NCBI RefSeq assembly: GCF_029338515.1
Contig: NZ_CP119988.1
Location: 1,488,001 to 1,552,000, forward strand
Length of the DNA: 64,000 bases
Direction of reading: 5' to 3'
From: Haloglomus litoreum
GTDB lineage: Archaea > Halobacteriota > Halobacteria > Halobacteriales > Haloarculaceae
Numbering within the stretch: position 1 is the stretch's first letter; each line of letters begins with the position of its first letter. The notes under the pieces are model-generated. The model did not search any database and was not told the origin of the DNA. It saw nothing but the letters and a program-made list of their open reading frames with translations. Shown here piece after piece: positions 25,911-33,662 of the stretch. Both the position numbers and the translations under genes were made by a program.

Positions 25911-27299
25911 TCACAGCCCCCGGCGCTCGACACGCCCCTCGACCGCGGGGTCGATGCCGCGTTCGCGGGCGTAGTCCACGAGCAGGCGGTACTGCGTGTC
26001 CAGTGTCGCGATCCGCTCCAGCCCGGTCAGGGTGGGGAACTCGTCGGCGGTGTGGAGCAGGTAGGCCGCGGTCACCAGTCGGTAGGTCCGGTCGTCCTCG
26101 ATGGGCTCGCCGCCGACCGTCGCCGAGACGAGGTCGTGCCCGGCGTAGTCGTAGACGAGGTGGGCCCCCGCGACGTGGCCGTGCCACCAGTCCGGGGCGC
26201 CGAACCCCACGTCGGACCCGCCGGATTCGGCGAGGACCGCCCGGAGCGCCGCGCCGTCGAGTTCGACCACGACCGCGGGCTCGTCGAACGGGATGACGCT
26301 CACGAGGTCACCGACGGTCACGTCACCGTCGAGCGGGGGGCCCGAGCGGACGCCGCCGCTGTTCTGGAGCGCCAGGTCCACGCCCCCCTCGACGGCGCGG
26401 TTCCCGGCCCACAGGTAGGCGTCGGCGACGAAGTTGCCGATGCGGGACTCCCCGTGGAAGCAGGCGGTCTCGGTCCGCTCGACCGGCTCGTCGACGTGCG
26501 CGACCACCTCGTCCAGCCCGGCGTCGGCCATCCGTCCGCGGAGGTTCTCCGCGAGGGCAGCGTCCAGCGGGCCATCCTCGACGGCATGGCGCCGGACCTC
26601 GCCCGTCTCGGGGAACACCTCGAAACAGACCGCACCGTTGACCCCCGGCCGCGTCAGTATCGTCCCGTCGAACCGCTCGACGGTCTCGGCGTGGAGGTGC
26701 CCCCCGAGGACGACATCGACGTCGGTCTCGGCGGCGAGGCGCTCGTCGCCCCGGCCGAGATGGGACAGCGCGACGACGTACTCGGGGTCGTGCGCGTCGC
26801 GCAGCTCGGCGATGGCCTCGCGCGCGGCGAGGACGGGCTCGGTGAAACCCAGGTCCTTCGCCTTCGGGTTGATCGACGCGGTGAGCGCGCTCGTGACGCC
26901 GACGAACCCGACGCCGGCGCCCCCGGCCTCCCGGACGGTCCACGCGACGGTGTGGTCGGCGGCGAAGCGTGCGCCGGCCGCCTCGACGTTGGCGGTCACC
27001 CACTGCTGCGGTGACTCGGCCACGAGTTCGCGGGTGCGCTCCGGGCCGAAGTCGAAGTCGTGGTTCCCGAACGTCTCCACGTCGGTCCCGACCCGCTCGA
27101 AGAAGTCGAGCGCCTGCGCACCCCGGGTGGTCAGCGCGAGCACGCCCGGCGCGAGGTTGTCACCGGTCCCGCAGACCAGCGCGCTGTCGGGGTCGGCGTC
27201 GTGGCGCTCGCGGAGGGTGCCCGCCAGTCGGCCGATGCGCTCGGGCGTGTCGTAGGCGTTCTCGACGTCGGAGTAGTGGAGCAGCCGGGGACCTGTCAT
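25911..27299 (-). CDS. 5'-nucleotidase / metallophosphoesterase family
   Basis: 462 aa UshA-like protein. The metallophosphatase domain (1-230) has LLHYSDVEN (instead of DxH), GTGDN, GNHDFDFG, SHLGR and GGHLHAET metal-site motifs. The 5'-nucleotidase C-terminal domain (250-450) has ALQNSGGVRSGPPLDGDVTVGD and LVYDYAG. There is no signal peptide, so it should act in the cytoplasm, unlike bacterial UshA. It hydrolyses nucleotides, NAD or cyclic nucleotides in known relatives; substrate unproven here. Confidence 0.9.
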   Translation of the reverse strand: MTGPRLLHYSDVENAYDTPERIGRLAGTLRERHDADPDSALVCGTGDNLAPGVLALTTRGAQALDFFERVGTDVETFGNHDFDFGPERTRELVAESPQQWVTANVEAAGARFAADHTVAWTVREAGGAGVGFVGVTSALTASINPKAKDLGFTEPVLAAREAIAELRDAHDPEYVVALSHLGRGDERLAAETDVDVVLGGHLHAETVERFDGTILTRPGVNGAVCFEVFPETGEVRRHAVEDGPLDAALAENLRGRMADAGLDEVVAHVDEPVERTETACFHGESRIGNFVADAYLWAGNRAVEGGVDLALQNSGGVRSGPPLDGDVTVGDLVSVIPFDEPAVVVELDGAALRAVLAESGGSDVGFGAPDWWHGHVAGAHLVYDYAGHDLVSATVGGEPIEDDRTYRLVTAAYLLHTADEFPTLTGLERIATLDTQYRLLVDYARERGIDPAVEGRVERRGL

Positions 27300-27407
27300 C
27301 GTCGTCTCGTCGGTCGAACGGAGTCACCCTGCGGGTTTGACGGCTTCGGCTCGTGGCCGGGGCTCGGCGTGGGAAGGCTTTAGCCGCCGAGTCCGCTATC
27401 CCGGGGT

Positions 27408-27707
27408 ATGACCGACGCTGACGCCGACGCCGACGCGACTGCCGACCTCGACCCGGCGCCCGACGACCGGCTGGAGGAACGCGAGGGGCCGGACGGGACG
27501 CTGTACGTCGCGCTCGACGAGGCCGAGCGCGGCCAGAAGGGACCGTTCCTCGTGGCGTACGCCTCGCCCGCCCGCGAGAACCGCTGGGGCTACTTCTGCA
27601 GCAACTGCGAGACGTTCGACAACGCGATGGACTCGATGGGCCGGGTCCAGTGCAACGTCTGCTCGAACTACAAGAAACCTGACGAGTGGGATGCCGCACA
27701 CGAATAG
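27408..27707 (+). CDS. Zinc-ribbon haloarchaeal protein (DUF5816-like)
   Basis: 99 aa. An Asp/Ala-rich N-terminus is followed by a compact domain with YFCSNCETFDNAMDSMGRVQCNVCSNYKKPDEWDAAHE, where CxxC pairs near residues 64-67 and 83-86 should bind zinc. The family resemblance to DUF5816 is from memory and is tentative. Function unknown. A TTTAG element at about 27379 lies 25-29 nt before the ATG, consistent with a leaderless mRNA. Confidence 0.8.
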   Translation: MTDADADADATADLDPAPDDRLEEREGPDGTLYVALDEAERGQKGPFLVAYASPARENRWGYFCSNCETFDNAMDSMGRVQCNVCSNYKKPDEWDAAHE

Positions 27708-27826
27708 GCGGGCTCCATCTCGAATATATAAATAATTCTGAACCTATCGTGGATAGACCGTGTCTTGATGAGATATAATCGAATCTTGCTGTCTGTGGCG
27801 GTCTGGGTGCCGCTATCCGTCAGCTC

Positions 27827-29545
27827 TCATCTGTGCGTGAAGTACACGACCGACGTCTCGCCGTCCTCGAGCGCATCCAGTCGGCAGAAGCCGACGCGCT
27901 CGAACTGGAGCAGGTCGTCCACCTCGTAGTCACGAACGCCGGGTTCGGCGTGCCCCTCGATGTCACCCTCCATCGTCCGCATCGTGACGGGCAGGTTCTC
28001 GTCGGCGTCGACCCAGTGGACCACGTCCACACCCTCGTCCCGGACGATGTCGATGCTCTCGTCGGTGAACGCGAGCGTGCCGCCCTCGTTGCGGACCGGG
28101 CCCCAGCCCTTCAGCCAGACGCGCTCGCCGTCGGCGGGCACGTCGTCCGGTTCCAGCAGGACCGCGTCGCCGAGCGGCACGTCACGGTCACCACGGTCCT
28201 CGTGCTCGGGGTGGATGGGTGGATGTCCCGCGTCGGGGCCGCCCTCGACCGGCAGGCGCTCGCCGTCCCGCACCAGGAACGCGCGGTCGGTCTCGTCGTC
28301 GACGCGGCCACGGTTGGCCGAGTACACCGAGGACATCGCCAGGTCCGCGCTGGAGGTCGACACGCCGAGTTCCGTCATCGCCTCGACGACGGCGTCGCCG
28401 CGGATCCCCCGGCGCTGGAGCGACGCCAGCGTCGGCGCGCGCGGGTCGTCCCAGCCGTCGAGCTCGCCGTCGGCGATGAGCTGCTTGATGCTCGAGGTCG
28501 AGAGGGGCACGTCGTACTCGTCGACCTCGATGCGGCCCCAGTGGGTGACCTCGGGGTACTCCCAGCCGAAGTAGTCGTAGAGGAAGCCCTGCCGCTTTGC
28601 GGAGTCCTGCAGGTCGATGCCGCGGATGATGTGGGTGACGCCGAACAGGTGGTCGTCGATGGCCGACTGGAAGTCCAGCATCGGCCAGCAGCGGTAGTCG
28701 GCGGCCGCCTCGCGGGGGTGTGGGGTGTCGACCATCCGGAAGGCGACCCAGTCCCGCAGCGCGGGGTTCTTGTGCTCGATGTCGGTCCGCACGCGCAGCA
28801 CCTTCTCGCCGGAGTCGTACTCGCCGGCGACCATCGCGTCGAACTCCTCGTGGGTGGTCTCGGGGTCCTGGTCGCGGTGCGGGCAGGCCTCGCCGCTGTT
28901 CTTCAGGTCCGAGAACTCCCCCTGCGGGCACGAGCAGGCGTAGGCGCCGCCCTCGTCGATGAGGTCGCGGGCGTGCTCGTAGTAGGTCTCCACCCGGTCG
29001 CTCGCGCGGACCACCTCGTCGGGTTCGAAGCCGAGGTAGTCGATGGCGTCGAGGATGCCGTCGTACGCGTCCAGGTCGGGCCGCTTCGTCTCCGGGTCCG
29101 TGTCGTCGAACCGGCAGAGCATCCAGCCGTCGTACATCTGCTTGTACGTCCCGATGACGGCGGGCATCCGGGCGTTGCCGAGGTGCCAGGGCCCGTTCGG
29201 GTTCGGGGCGAGGCGCATCCGGACCTCGTCGTACGCCTCGACGTTGGGGAGGTCCGGGAGCACCTGGTCGTCCGCCTCGTCCTCCGCTTCGAGTTCCGCC
29301 ACGGCGTCGGGGTCGAGTTCCGCGAGGCGCTCGCGTTTCTCGGCCTCGGAGAGCCCGTTGACGCGCTCGCAGACGGGCGCGACGATGCCGGGAATCTCGT
29401 CGCCGTGCTCGCGGAAAGACGGGTTCTCGCCCATCATCGGGCCCATGATGGCGCCCACCTGCGCGTCGCTGCCGTGCTTGAGCGCGTTGAACAGCGCGGC
29501 CGTCTCGGCCTCGCGCTCGACCCGCTCGCGAAGGTCCTCGTCCAT
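27827..29545 (-). CDS. gltX: Glutamyl-tRNA synthetase (archaeal type)
   Basis: 572 aa class I synthetase charging tRNA-Glu (and tRNA-Gln, for later amidation, in archaea). An archaeal N-terminal helical extension of about 105 residues precedes RLAPNPNGPWHLGNAR with HLGN (residues 121-124) as the HIGH motif. STSSIKQL near residue 345 stands at the KMSKS position, followed by the C-terminal anticodon-binding beta-barrels. A CSCP...CPHRD cysteine cluster near residue 220 may bind zinc. First AUG at 29545 matches the conserved N-terminus. Confidence 0.96.
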   Translation of the reverse strand: MDEDLRERVEREAETAALFNALKHGSDAQVGAIMGPMMGENPSFREHGDEIPGIVAPVCERVNGLSEAEKRERLAELDPDAVAELEAEDEADDQVLPDLPNVEAYDEVRMRLAPNPNGPWHLGNARMPAVIGTYKQMYDGWMLCRFDDTDPETKRPDLDAYDGILDAIDYLGFEPDEVVRASDRVETYYEHARDLIDEGGAYACSCPQGEFSDLKNSGEACPHRDQDPETTHEEFDAMVAGEYDSGEKVLRVRTDIEHKNPALRDWVAFRMVDTPHPREAAADYRCWPMLDFQSAIDDHLFGVTHIIRGIDLQDSAKRQGFLYDYFGWEYPEVTHWGRIEVDEYDVPLSTSSIKQLIADGELDGWDDPRAPTLASLQRRGIRGDAVVEAMTELGVSTSSADLAMSSVYSANRGRVDDETDRAFLVRDGERLPVEGGPDAGHPPIHPEHEDRGDRDVPLGDAVLLEPDDVPADGERVWLKGWGPVRNEGGTLAFTDESIDIVRDEGVDVVHWVDADENLPVTMRTMEGDIEGHAEPGVRDYEVDDLLQFERVGFCRLDALEDGETSVVYFTHR

Positions 29546-29618
29546 ACGCGGGCTTCGCGGGTGGGGGTGAAAACGCGTGTGGATTGTGTGGGGCGGCCTG
29601 CGCCGCCGCCTGCCGGTG

Positions 29619-30101
29619 CTACGCCACGCGCACGACCCGCACGTCCAACTCTTTCGCCGCTCGCGTGACGTGCGCCCGGTCGGTGTCGCTCACGTAGACG
29701 AGGTCCGCGACGGTCCAGCCGGGCCAGTCGGCCTCGATGAGCTCGCGCGCGGCCAGCAGGTCGCCGACGGTCCCCACGCGCGCCGCGCCGGGGTCGAAGG
29801 CGACCAGCGTCACGGTCTCCTCGGCGAAGGTGTCCTTCCCGCGCAGGGTCTCGAACAGGTCGGCCTTCGTCACCCCGACCGCCTCGTCGGCTTCGGGGTT
29901 GACGTACTCCGTCCCCGCGTGGGCCGTGTACACCTCCGGCAGTTCCTGCTCGCGGTCGGTGAGACAGACCGCGTCGACTGTGACGTGGTCGCCCTCCTCG
30001 CCCAGCGAGAGGCCGGCGGGCACGTCGACCCACCACTTGCCGTCGGGCGAGGCGTCCGACTCGATGAACGCGCGCCGGAGCGAACCGCGTGCGTCGGTCA
30101 T
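29619..30101 (-). CDS. Hypothetical haloarchaeal protein upstream of gltX
   Basis: 160 aa acidic protein: RRAFIESDASPDGKWWVDVPAG, DAVCLTDREQELPEVY, TVTLVAFDPGAARVGTVGDLLAARELI and VYVSDTDRAHVTRAAKELDVRVVRV. The alternating pattern suggests an alpha/beta nuclease- or NTase-like fold, but no catalytic motif is certain. Same strand as gltX, 73 nt upstream. Confidence 0.75.
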   Translation of the reverse strand: MTDARGSLRRAFIESDASPDGKWWVDVPAGLSLGEEGDHVTVDAVCLTDREQELPEVYTAHAGTEYVNPEADEAVGVTKADLFETLRGKDTFAEETVTLVAFDPGAARVGTVGDLLAARELIEADWPGWTVADLVYVSDTDRAHVTRAAKELDVRVVRVA

Positions 30102-30155
30102 GGTCGGGGAAGGACAGGACGGCGACGGACAAATCTCCGTCGGTGACGCCCCGTT

Positions 30156-31139
30156 TCAGCCCCCCTCGACGGTCACGACCGCGGCGTGCTCGTCCAGGGT
30201 CAGGCGCAGTTCGTCCCCCTCGTGGCGGACGGTCACCTCGACGCGTGGCGGGTCCGTCGAGACGATGGTGTCCTCGTTCCGGTTCCGCAGCCGTTCCCAC
30301 CGTCGCGTTCGCTCCACGTCGCCCAGGCTGTACTCGATCTCGACGCCGCGCTCGTAGAAGAAGGAGATGACGGCGGGGTGGTGCATGACCAGCGTTCGCG
30401 GCGTGATGGCGTGGTAGTTCTTGCAGACGGAGCAGGACAGGATGACGAGCGCGGCCGGCGCGCGACCGCAGTTCCCACAGACTCCCTCCTCGTCGTGGTC
30501 CTCGCAGACGGTGAGCCCCGTCGACACCGGGCCGGAGCACTCGTCGCAGACCCCCTCCAGCATCGTCTTCACGTCCTGGTGCCCGCGGTTCAGGGCTGCC
30601 GCCCACAGCTCCTCGGGGGTCCGGTCGACGAATCCCGCCGGGTCGAGCGCGGCCCCCGTCAGGTAGCCGTCCGGCTGCTCACCGTCGCCGGCGAACACGC
30701 CGTCGCACTCCGTGCAGACGTGGTAGAGCCACTCGTCCTCGTACAGGACGGCCGTCTCGCCGCCGCACGCGGGGCAGGGCACGTCCATGGGCGTCCGCTC
30801 CAGTGTCGGCTCCTCGATGCCCGCCCCCGCGATGACGGTGCGGACGAGCTTCTGCCCCGCGCGCCGGAGGACGTAGCCGTCCTCGACCTTGCGGACGAAC
30901 TGCCCGACGAGCTGTTCGAGGTGGTAGTTGAACTGGCCGGAGTCGCGCGTGCCGACCCGCTCGCGCAGCTCCGAGAAGGCGATGCCCTCCTCCGGGTGCA
31001 TCGAGTCGTGGGCCTCCCAGAGCGCCAGCAGGATCGCCAGCCGCGTCTCGTTGCGCAGCGCGGCGAAGGCCCCGGTCGCACGCTCCATGTCGCCCCCCGC
31101 GGCCGCCTCCAGCGGCGACGACACCGAGTCCTCGGTCAT
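30156..31139 (-). CDS. Winged-helix regulator with zinc-ribbon domains
   Basis: 327 aa. An ArsR-like winged helix spans residues 15-90 (TGAFAALRNETRLAILLALWEAH and SGQFNYHLEQLVGQFVRKVEDGYVL). Three to four CxxC zinc-ribbon-type pairs follow: CPACGGET, CTECDGV, CDECSGP/CEDH, and CGNC/CSVCKNYH. The pattern is that of haloarchaeal DNA-binding proteins with C-terminal zinc knuckles; targets unknown. The ATG at 31139 was chosen because preceding in-frame residues (to 31199) look non-conserved. It sits in a minus-strand run with gltX. Confidence 0.82.
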   Translation of the reverse strand: MTEDSVSSPLEAAAGGDMERATGAFAALRNETRLAILLALWEAHDSMHPEEGIAFSELRERVGTRDSGQFNYHLEQLVGQFVRKVEDGYVLRRAGQKLVRTVIAGAGIEEPTLERTPMDVPCPACGGETAVLYEDEWLYHVCTECDGVFAGDGEQPDGYLTGAALDPAGFVDRTPEELWAAALNRGHQDVKTMLEGVCDECSGPVSTGLTVCEDHDEEGVCGNCGRAPAALVILSCSVCKNYHAITPRTLVMHHPAVISFFYERGVEIEYSLGDVERTRRWERLRNRNEDTIVSTDPPRVEVTVRHEGDELRLTLDEHAAVVTVEGG

Positions 31140-31260
31140 AGCTGCCACGAACGACGGCGGGGCCATAAGCCATCGGTCCGGTGACGTGGCCCCCGGCATC
31201 GAACCACCGGCTCACGGGCGGAGCGGGCGGCACGGCGGACGACGGGGGAGAAAGGGGGTC

Positions 31261-31758
31261 TCAGGTGTCCTCGGCGAGCTGGACGTTGAGTCGCTCCTCG
31301 AGCGCGGTGATGAGCGAGCCGCCGACGCCCGCGCGGGTCGCGCGGCCCTGTTCGACGGCCAGCACGTCGGCCTCGTCGACGCCGAGTTCGCCCGCGAGCT
31401 CGTCGGTCTGGAGCCCGGCCTCCTGGCGGGCGTCCTCGAGCCGGTCGCCGTAGTCGCGGACGAGGTACGGGAGCGGGTCGTCGTCGTAGTCGGTGCCGCC
31501 CTTCTCCCAGTGCTCGGGGTTGCCCTTCCGGGCGTCGTTCACCTTCGCGGTGTTATGAGCGGCCCGACGCCGGCGCTCGCGCTCCTCGTCCTCCTCGCCC
31601 CGGCCGTCGTCGTCCTCGGCGTGGCGGGCGCACTCGCCACAGACATCCAGCTTCGCGCCCGCCACGGTCGCGGTCCGGAGGTCGCGGTCCTCGGCGCCAC
31701 ACAGCTCGCAACTGTCGCTGGCGCCCCCGCTGCGTCCCCCGGTCGAGTACTTCGCCAT
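31261..31758 (-). CDS. Multiprotein bridging factor 1 (archaeal MBF1)
   Basis: 165 aa. The N-terminal zinc ribbon (CELCGAE...CGECARH, residues 17-45) is typical of archaeal MBF1. An acidic/Arg linker follows, then a C-terminal Xre-type HTH (YGDRLEDARQEAGLQTDELAGELGVDEADVLAVEQGR, about 104-140). MBF1 is a conserved transcription- or translation-associated factor. The ATG at 31758 gives the family N-terminus MAKYSTG; the frame extends to 31788. Confidence 0.92.
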   Translation of the reverse strand: MAKYSTGGRSGGASDSCELCGAEDRDLRTATVAGAKLDVCGECARHAEDDDGRGEEDEERERRRRAAHNTAKVNDARKGNPEHWEKGGTDYDDDPLPYLVRDYGDRLEDARQEAGLQTDELAGELGVDEADVLAVEQGRATRAGVGGSLITALEERLNVQLAEDT

Positions 31759-31923
31759 GGCGACACAGAGCCGACCCAGACACTTCAAATTCGCGTTCGG
31801 CCCGATTCTCCGGGTGACTCGTCCCCGAACCGGGACCGTGGCACGCTCCCCCGCCCCGCGCGTGGAACGAAAACCATATCAGCAAATCTCTCGTCCGTCC
31901 GATTGGCTTCGGCACCAGAACGT

Positions 31924-31987
<64 letters not shown>

Positions 31988-32008
<21 letters not shown>

Positions 32009-32090
32009 CTGCATCGCGCCACACGGCGCAACGTCAGTGCGGGTGCCATCCCTTTGGGACGGCACCCACGCAAATCCTACCGAACGCTAC
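31988..32090. repeat. 103-bp direct repeat, copy A (tRNA-Leu 3' end plus trailer)
   Basis: Starts in the T-loop of tRNA-Leu and runs 82 bp past its end. Identical at every base to 32235-32337. Contains two strong nested hairpins: GCACTG(32006)/CAGTGC(32040) enclosing GCGCC/GGCGC, then GGGTGCC(32041)/GGCACCC(32067) enclosing CCC-TTT-GGG. Confidence 0.95.
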
Positions 32091-32144
32091 TCCGACAGCG
32101 ATAGCTCCAGCGCCCGGCCCCAAGCCGAACAGGCGACGCGAGAT

Positions 32145-32255
32145 GAGGGCATTGTCCCGTAGGGGTCCGCCGCCGAGCGCCCGCCAGGGCGCGAGGGTCG
32201 TCGTGGAGTGAGCGAAGCGAGCGGAACGACGGAAGTTCAAATCCGGTCCCACGCA
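32145..32255 (+). pseudogene. Broken tRNA-Leu-like copy with 62-bp insertion
   Basis: Bases 32145-32172 match the anticodon-arm/variable-arm part of tRNA-Leu (31960-31987) with two mismatches. Then 62 bp of unrelated sequence (32173-32234, with a GTCGT/ACGAC inverted repeat) interrupt the T-arm, after which the 3' end from TTCAAATCCGG to CCCACGCA is intact. No sequence pairing with CCCACGC is present upstream, so no acceptor stem can form and it should not be a functional tRNA. Confidence 0.75.
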
Positions 32256-32337
32256 CTGCATCGCGCCACACGGCGCAACGTCAGTGCGGGTGCCATCCCT
32301 TTGGGACGGCACCCACGCAAATCCTACCGAACGCTAC
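32235..32337. repeat. 103-bp direct repeat, copy B
   Basis: Perfect second copy of 31988-32090, starting at GTTCAAATCC inside the broken tRNA-like copy and ending at CGAACGCTAC. Sequence after each copy remains weakly similar for about 15 bp. Such a tRNA 3'-end duplication is what an integrase-type att pair or a short tandem duplication leaves. Confidence 0.95.
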
Positions 32338-32476
32338 ACAGATAGCGACAGCCGCGCCGACCAGGGTGGACGGCCGAACGCTGTCGCTCTGTCCGTCGAG
32401 CTCCGAGAGGAGACGCTCCGGACCGGGAGTCCGGAGTCGACACTCCCCACCGCGAAGGAGCGTGGTCGCCGTCGGG

Positions 32477-32620
32477 TTACCGGTCGCGGGCGATGCCGAG
32501 GTTCGTCAGGTACCCCCCGCACTTCGGGCACAGCCGGCCGTCCACGTCCGACGGCCGGTCGCCGCAATCCATACACTCGTAGATGGGGTCGTCGGCGTGG
32601 TGCGGGTCAGTGTACGTCAT
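32477..32620 (-). CDS. Small zinc-ribbon protein (rubrerythrin-like domain), 47 aa
   Basis: MTYTDPHHADDPIYECMDC followed by GDRPSDVDGRLCPKCGG and YLTNLGIARDR. CxxC pairs at residues 16-19 and 31-34 make a rubrerythrin-like zinc ribbon of the kind found in many haloarchaeal mini-proteins (usual length 45-65 aa). Function unknown; several such small zinc proteins have stress or motility phenotypes in Haloferax. ATG at 32620. Divergent from the DUF420-like gene. Confidence 0.82.
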   Translation of the reverse strand: MTYTDPHHADDPIYECMDCGDRPSDVDGRLCPKCGGYLTNLGIARDR

Positions 32621-32709
32621 CTGTCGTACGTGGTGGTTGCTGCCGTGCTATGATAAGTGTTGTCACACAACGCACGGAATCGATAAGCCCCCGGGCCGTA
32701 GGGGGGTGC

Positions 32710-33300
32710 ATGACGACCTCCGAGCCCGGCAGTGGGGCGGCGATTCCGCTCCTCCGGGACCGTGTGCGGGAGGCGACGGCGGTCCTGACGATCGTGTCGC
32801 TGGCGCTCGTGTTCTCGGCCGCTCTCGGTGTCGTGCCCGAGGGGCTGCTGCCGCGTGCGCCCGACAGCGTGCTGGGGGCTATCCCGCCCGTCAACGCCGT
32901 CATCAGTCTCGTCGCCATCGGGACCATCAGCGCCGGCTGGCGCGCGATCCGCCGGGGGAACGTGACCCGCCACGCCCGCCTGATGGTGGCGAGCTTCGGC
33001 CTGTTCGCGACCTTCCTCGTACTGTACCTCTACCGGGTCGCGCTGCTGGGCCCGACGCCGTTCCCCGGCCCGGCGGCCGTCGAGCGGTTCGTCTACCTCC
33101 CGGTGCTGGGCATCCACATCCTGCTCGCCATCGTCTGCGTGCCGCTGCTGTACTACGTGCTGCTCGTGGCCGCGACCCGCCCGCCGAGCGAGGTGTACGG
33201 CTCGCTCCACCCCCGCGTGGGCCGCGTCGCGGCGTCGCTGTGGCTGGTCTCGTTCTCGCTCGGCGTCGCGGTCTTCGCGATGTTGTACGTGGTGTACTGA
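32710..33300 (+). CDS. DUF420-family membrane protein
   Basis: 196 aa with five hydrophobic segments at about 24-40, 58-75, 88-107, 123-148 and 172-193. The conserved polar residues are RRGNVTRHARLMVASFG, where the His may bind haem or metal, and VLGIHILLAIVCVPLLYY with a second membrane His. DUF420 proteins are linked to haem-copper oxidase assembly or cytochrome function in other prokaryotes; this is only a family-level inference. ATG at 32710. Confidence 0.82.
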   Translation: MTTSEPGSGAAIPLLRDRVREATAVLTIVSLALVFSAALGVVPEGLLPRAPDSVLGAIPPVNAVISLVAIGTISAGWRAIRRGNVTRHARLMVASFGLFATFLVLYLYRVALLGPTPFPGPAAVERFVYLPVLGIHILLAIVCVPLLYYVLLVAATRPPSEVYGSLHPRVGRVAASLWLVSFSLGVAVFAMLYVVY

Positions 33301-33362
33301 CCTCGGGCTGGGATGGTGGCTCCTCCCCGGAAGCTAAGAACCGTGCCGCCCCAGTCGGCGGT

Positions 33363-33629
33363 ATGAACCTCGGCGCCGAACTCGCGGAACTCCGCGACCA
33401 GTTCCGCGAGGAACCACGCGTCGTCGTCCGCGGGCTCGGCGAACTCGTCGTCGTGGCGGTCCTCCTCCTCGGGACCTTCGCGCTCCTGCCCCGGGGTGTG
33501 ACCGACGGAACCCGGCCGCTCTGGCTGGGACTCGTGGCGCTCGGCACCGCCTTCGTCCTGCTGCCGACGCTCGTCGACCCGCTGCGGTACGAGTACCGGC
33601 GGCTGACGGGCGCGGACGAGCAGGTGTGA
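33363..33629 (+). CDS. Small two-helix membrane protein
   Basis: 88 aa. An amphipathic N-terminus (LGAELAELRDQFREEPRVVVRGLGE) precedes TM1 (about 27-42) and TM2 (about 54-70), and a polar C-terminus ends RRLTGADEQV. No family recognised. It follows the DUF420-like gene by 62 nt on the same strand and converges with purF. Confidence 0.7.
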   Translation: MNLGAELAELRDQFREEPRVVVRGLGELVVVAVLLLGTFALLPRGVTDGTRPLWLGLVALGTAFVLLPTLVDPLRYEYRRLTGADEQV

Positions 33630-33662
33630 TGGTGCCGGTGGGGGAACGGGCTCGGCGAGGCG

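Noticed and set aside
27708-27826. AT-rich convergent gap as a possible replication origin
   Set aside because: No ORB-type repeats and no orc1/cdc6 gene nearby; AT-richness alone is common at convergent gene ends here.
32145-32255. Intron-containing functional tRNA with a 62-bp intron in the T-arm
   Set aside because: The 5' acceptor strand that should pair with CCCACGC is missing, and the upstream half is otherwise degraded, so an intron explanation does not restore a tRNA.
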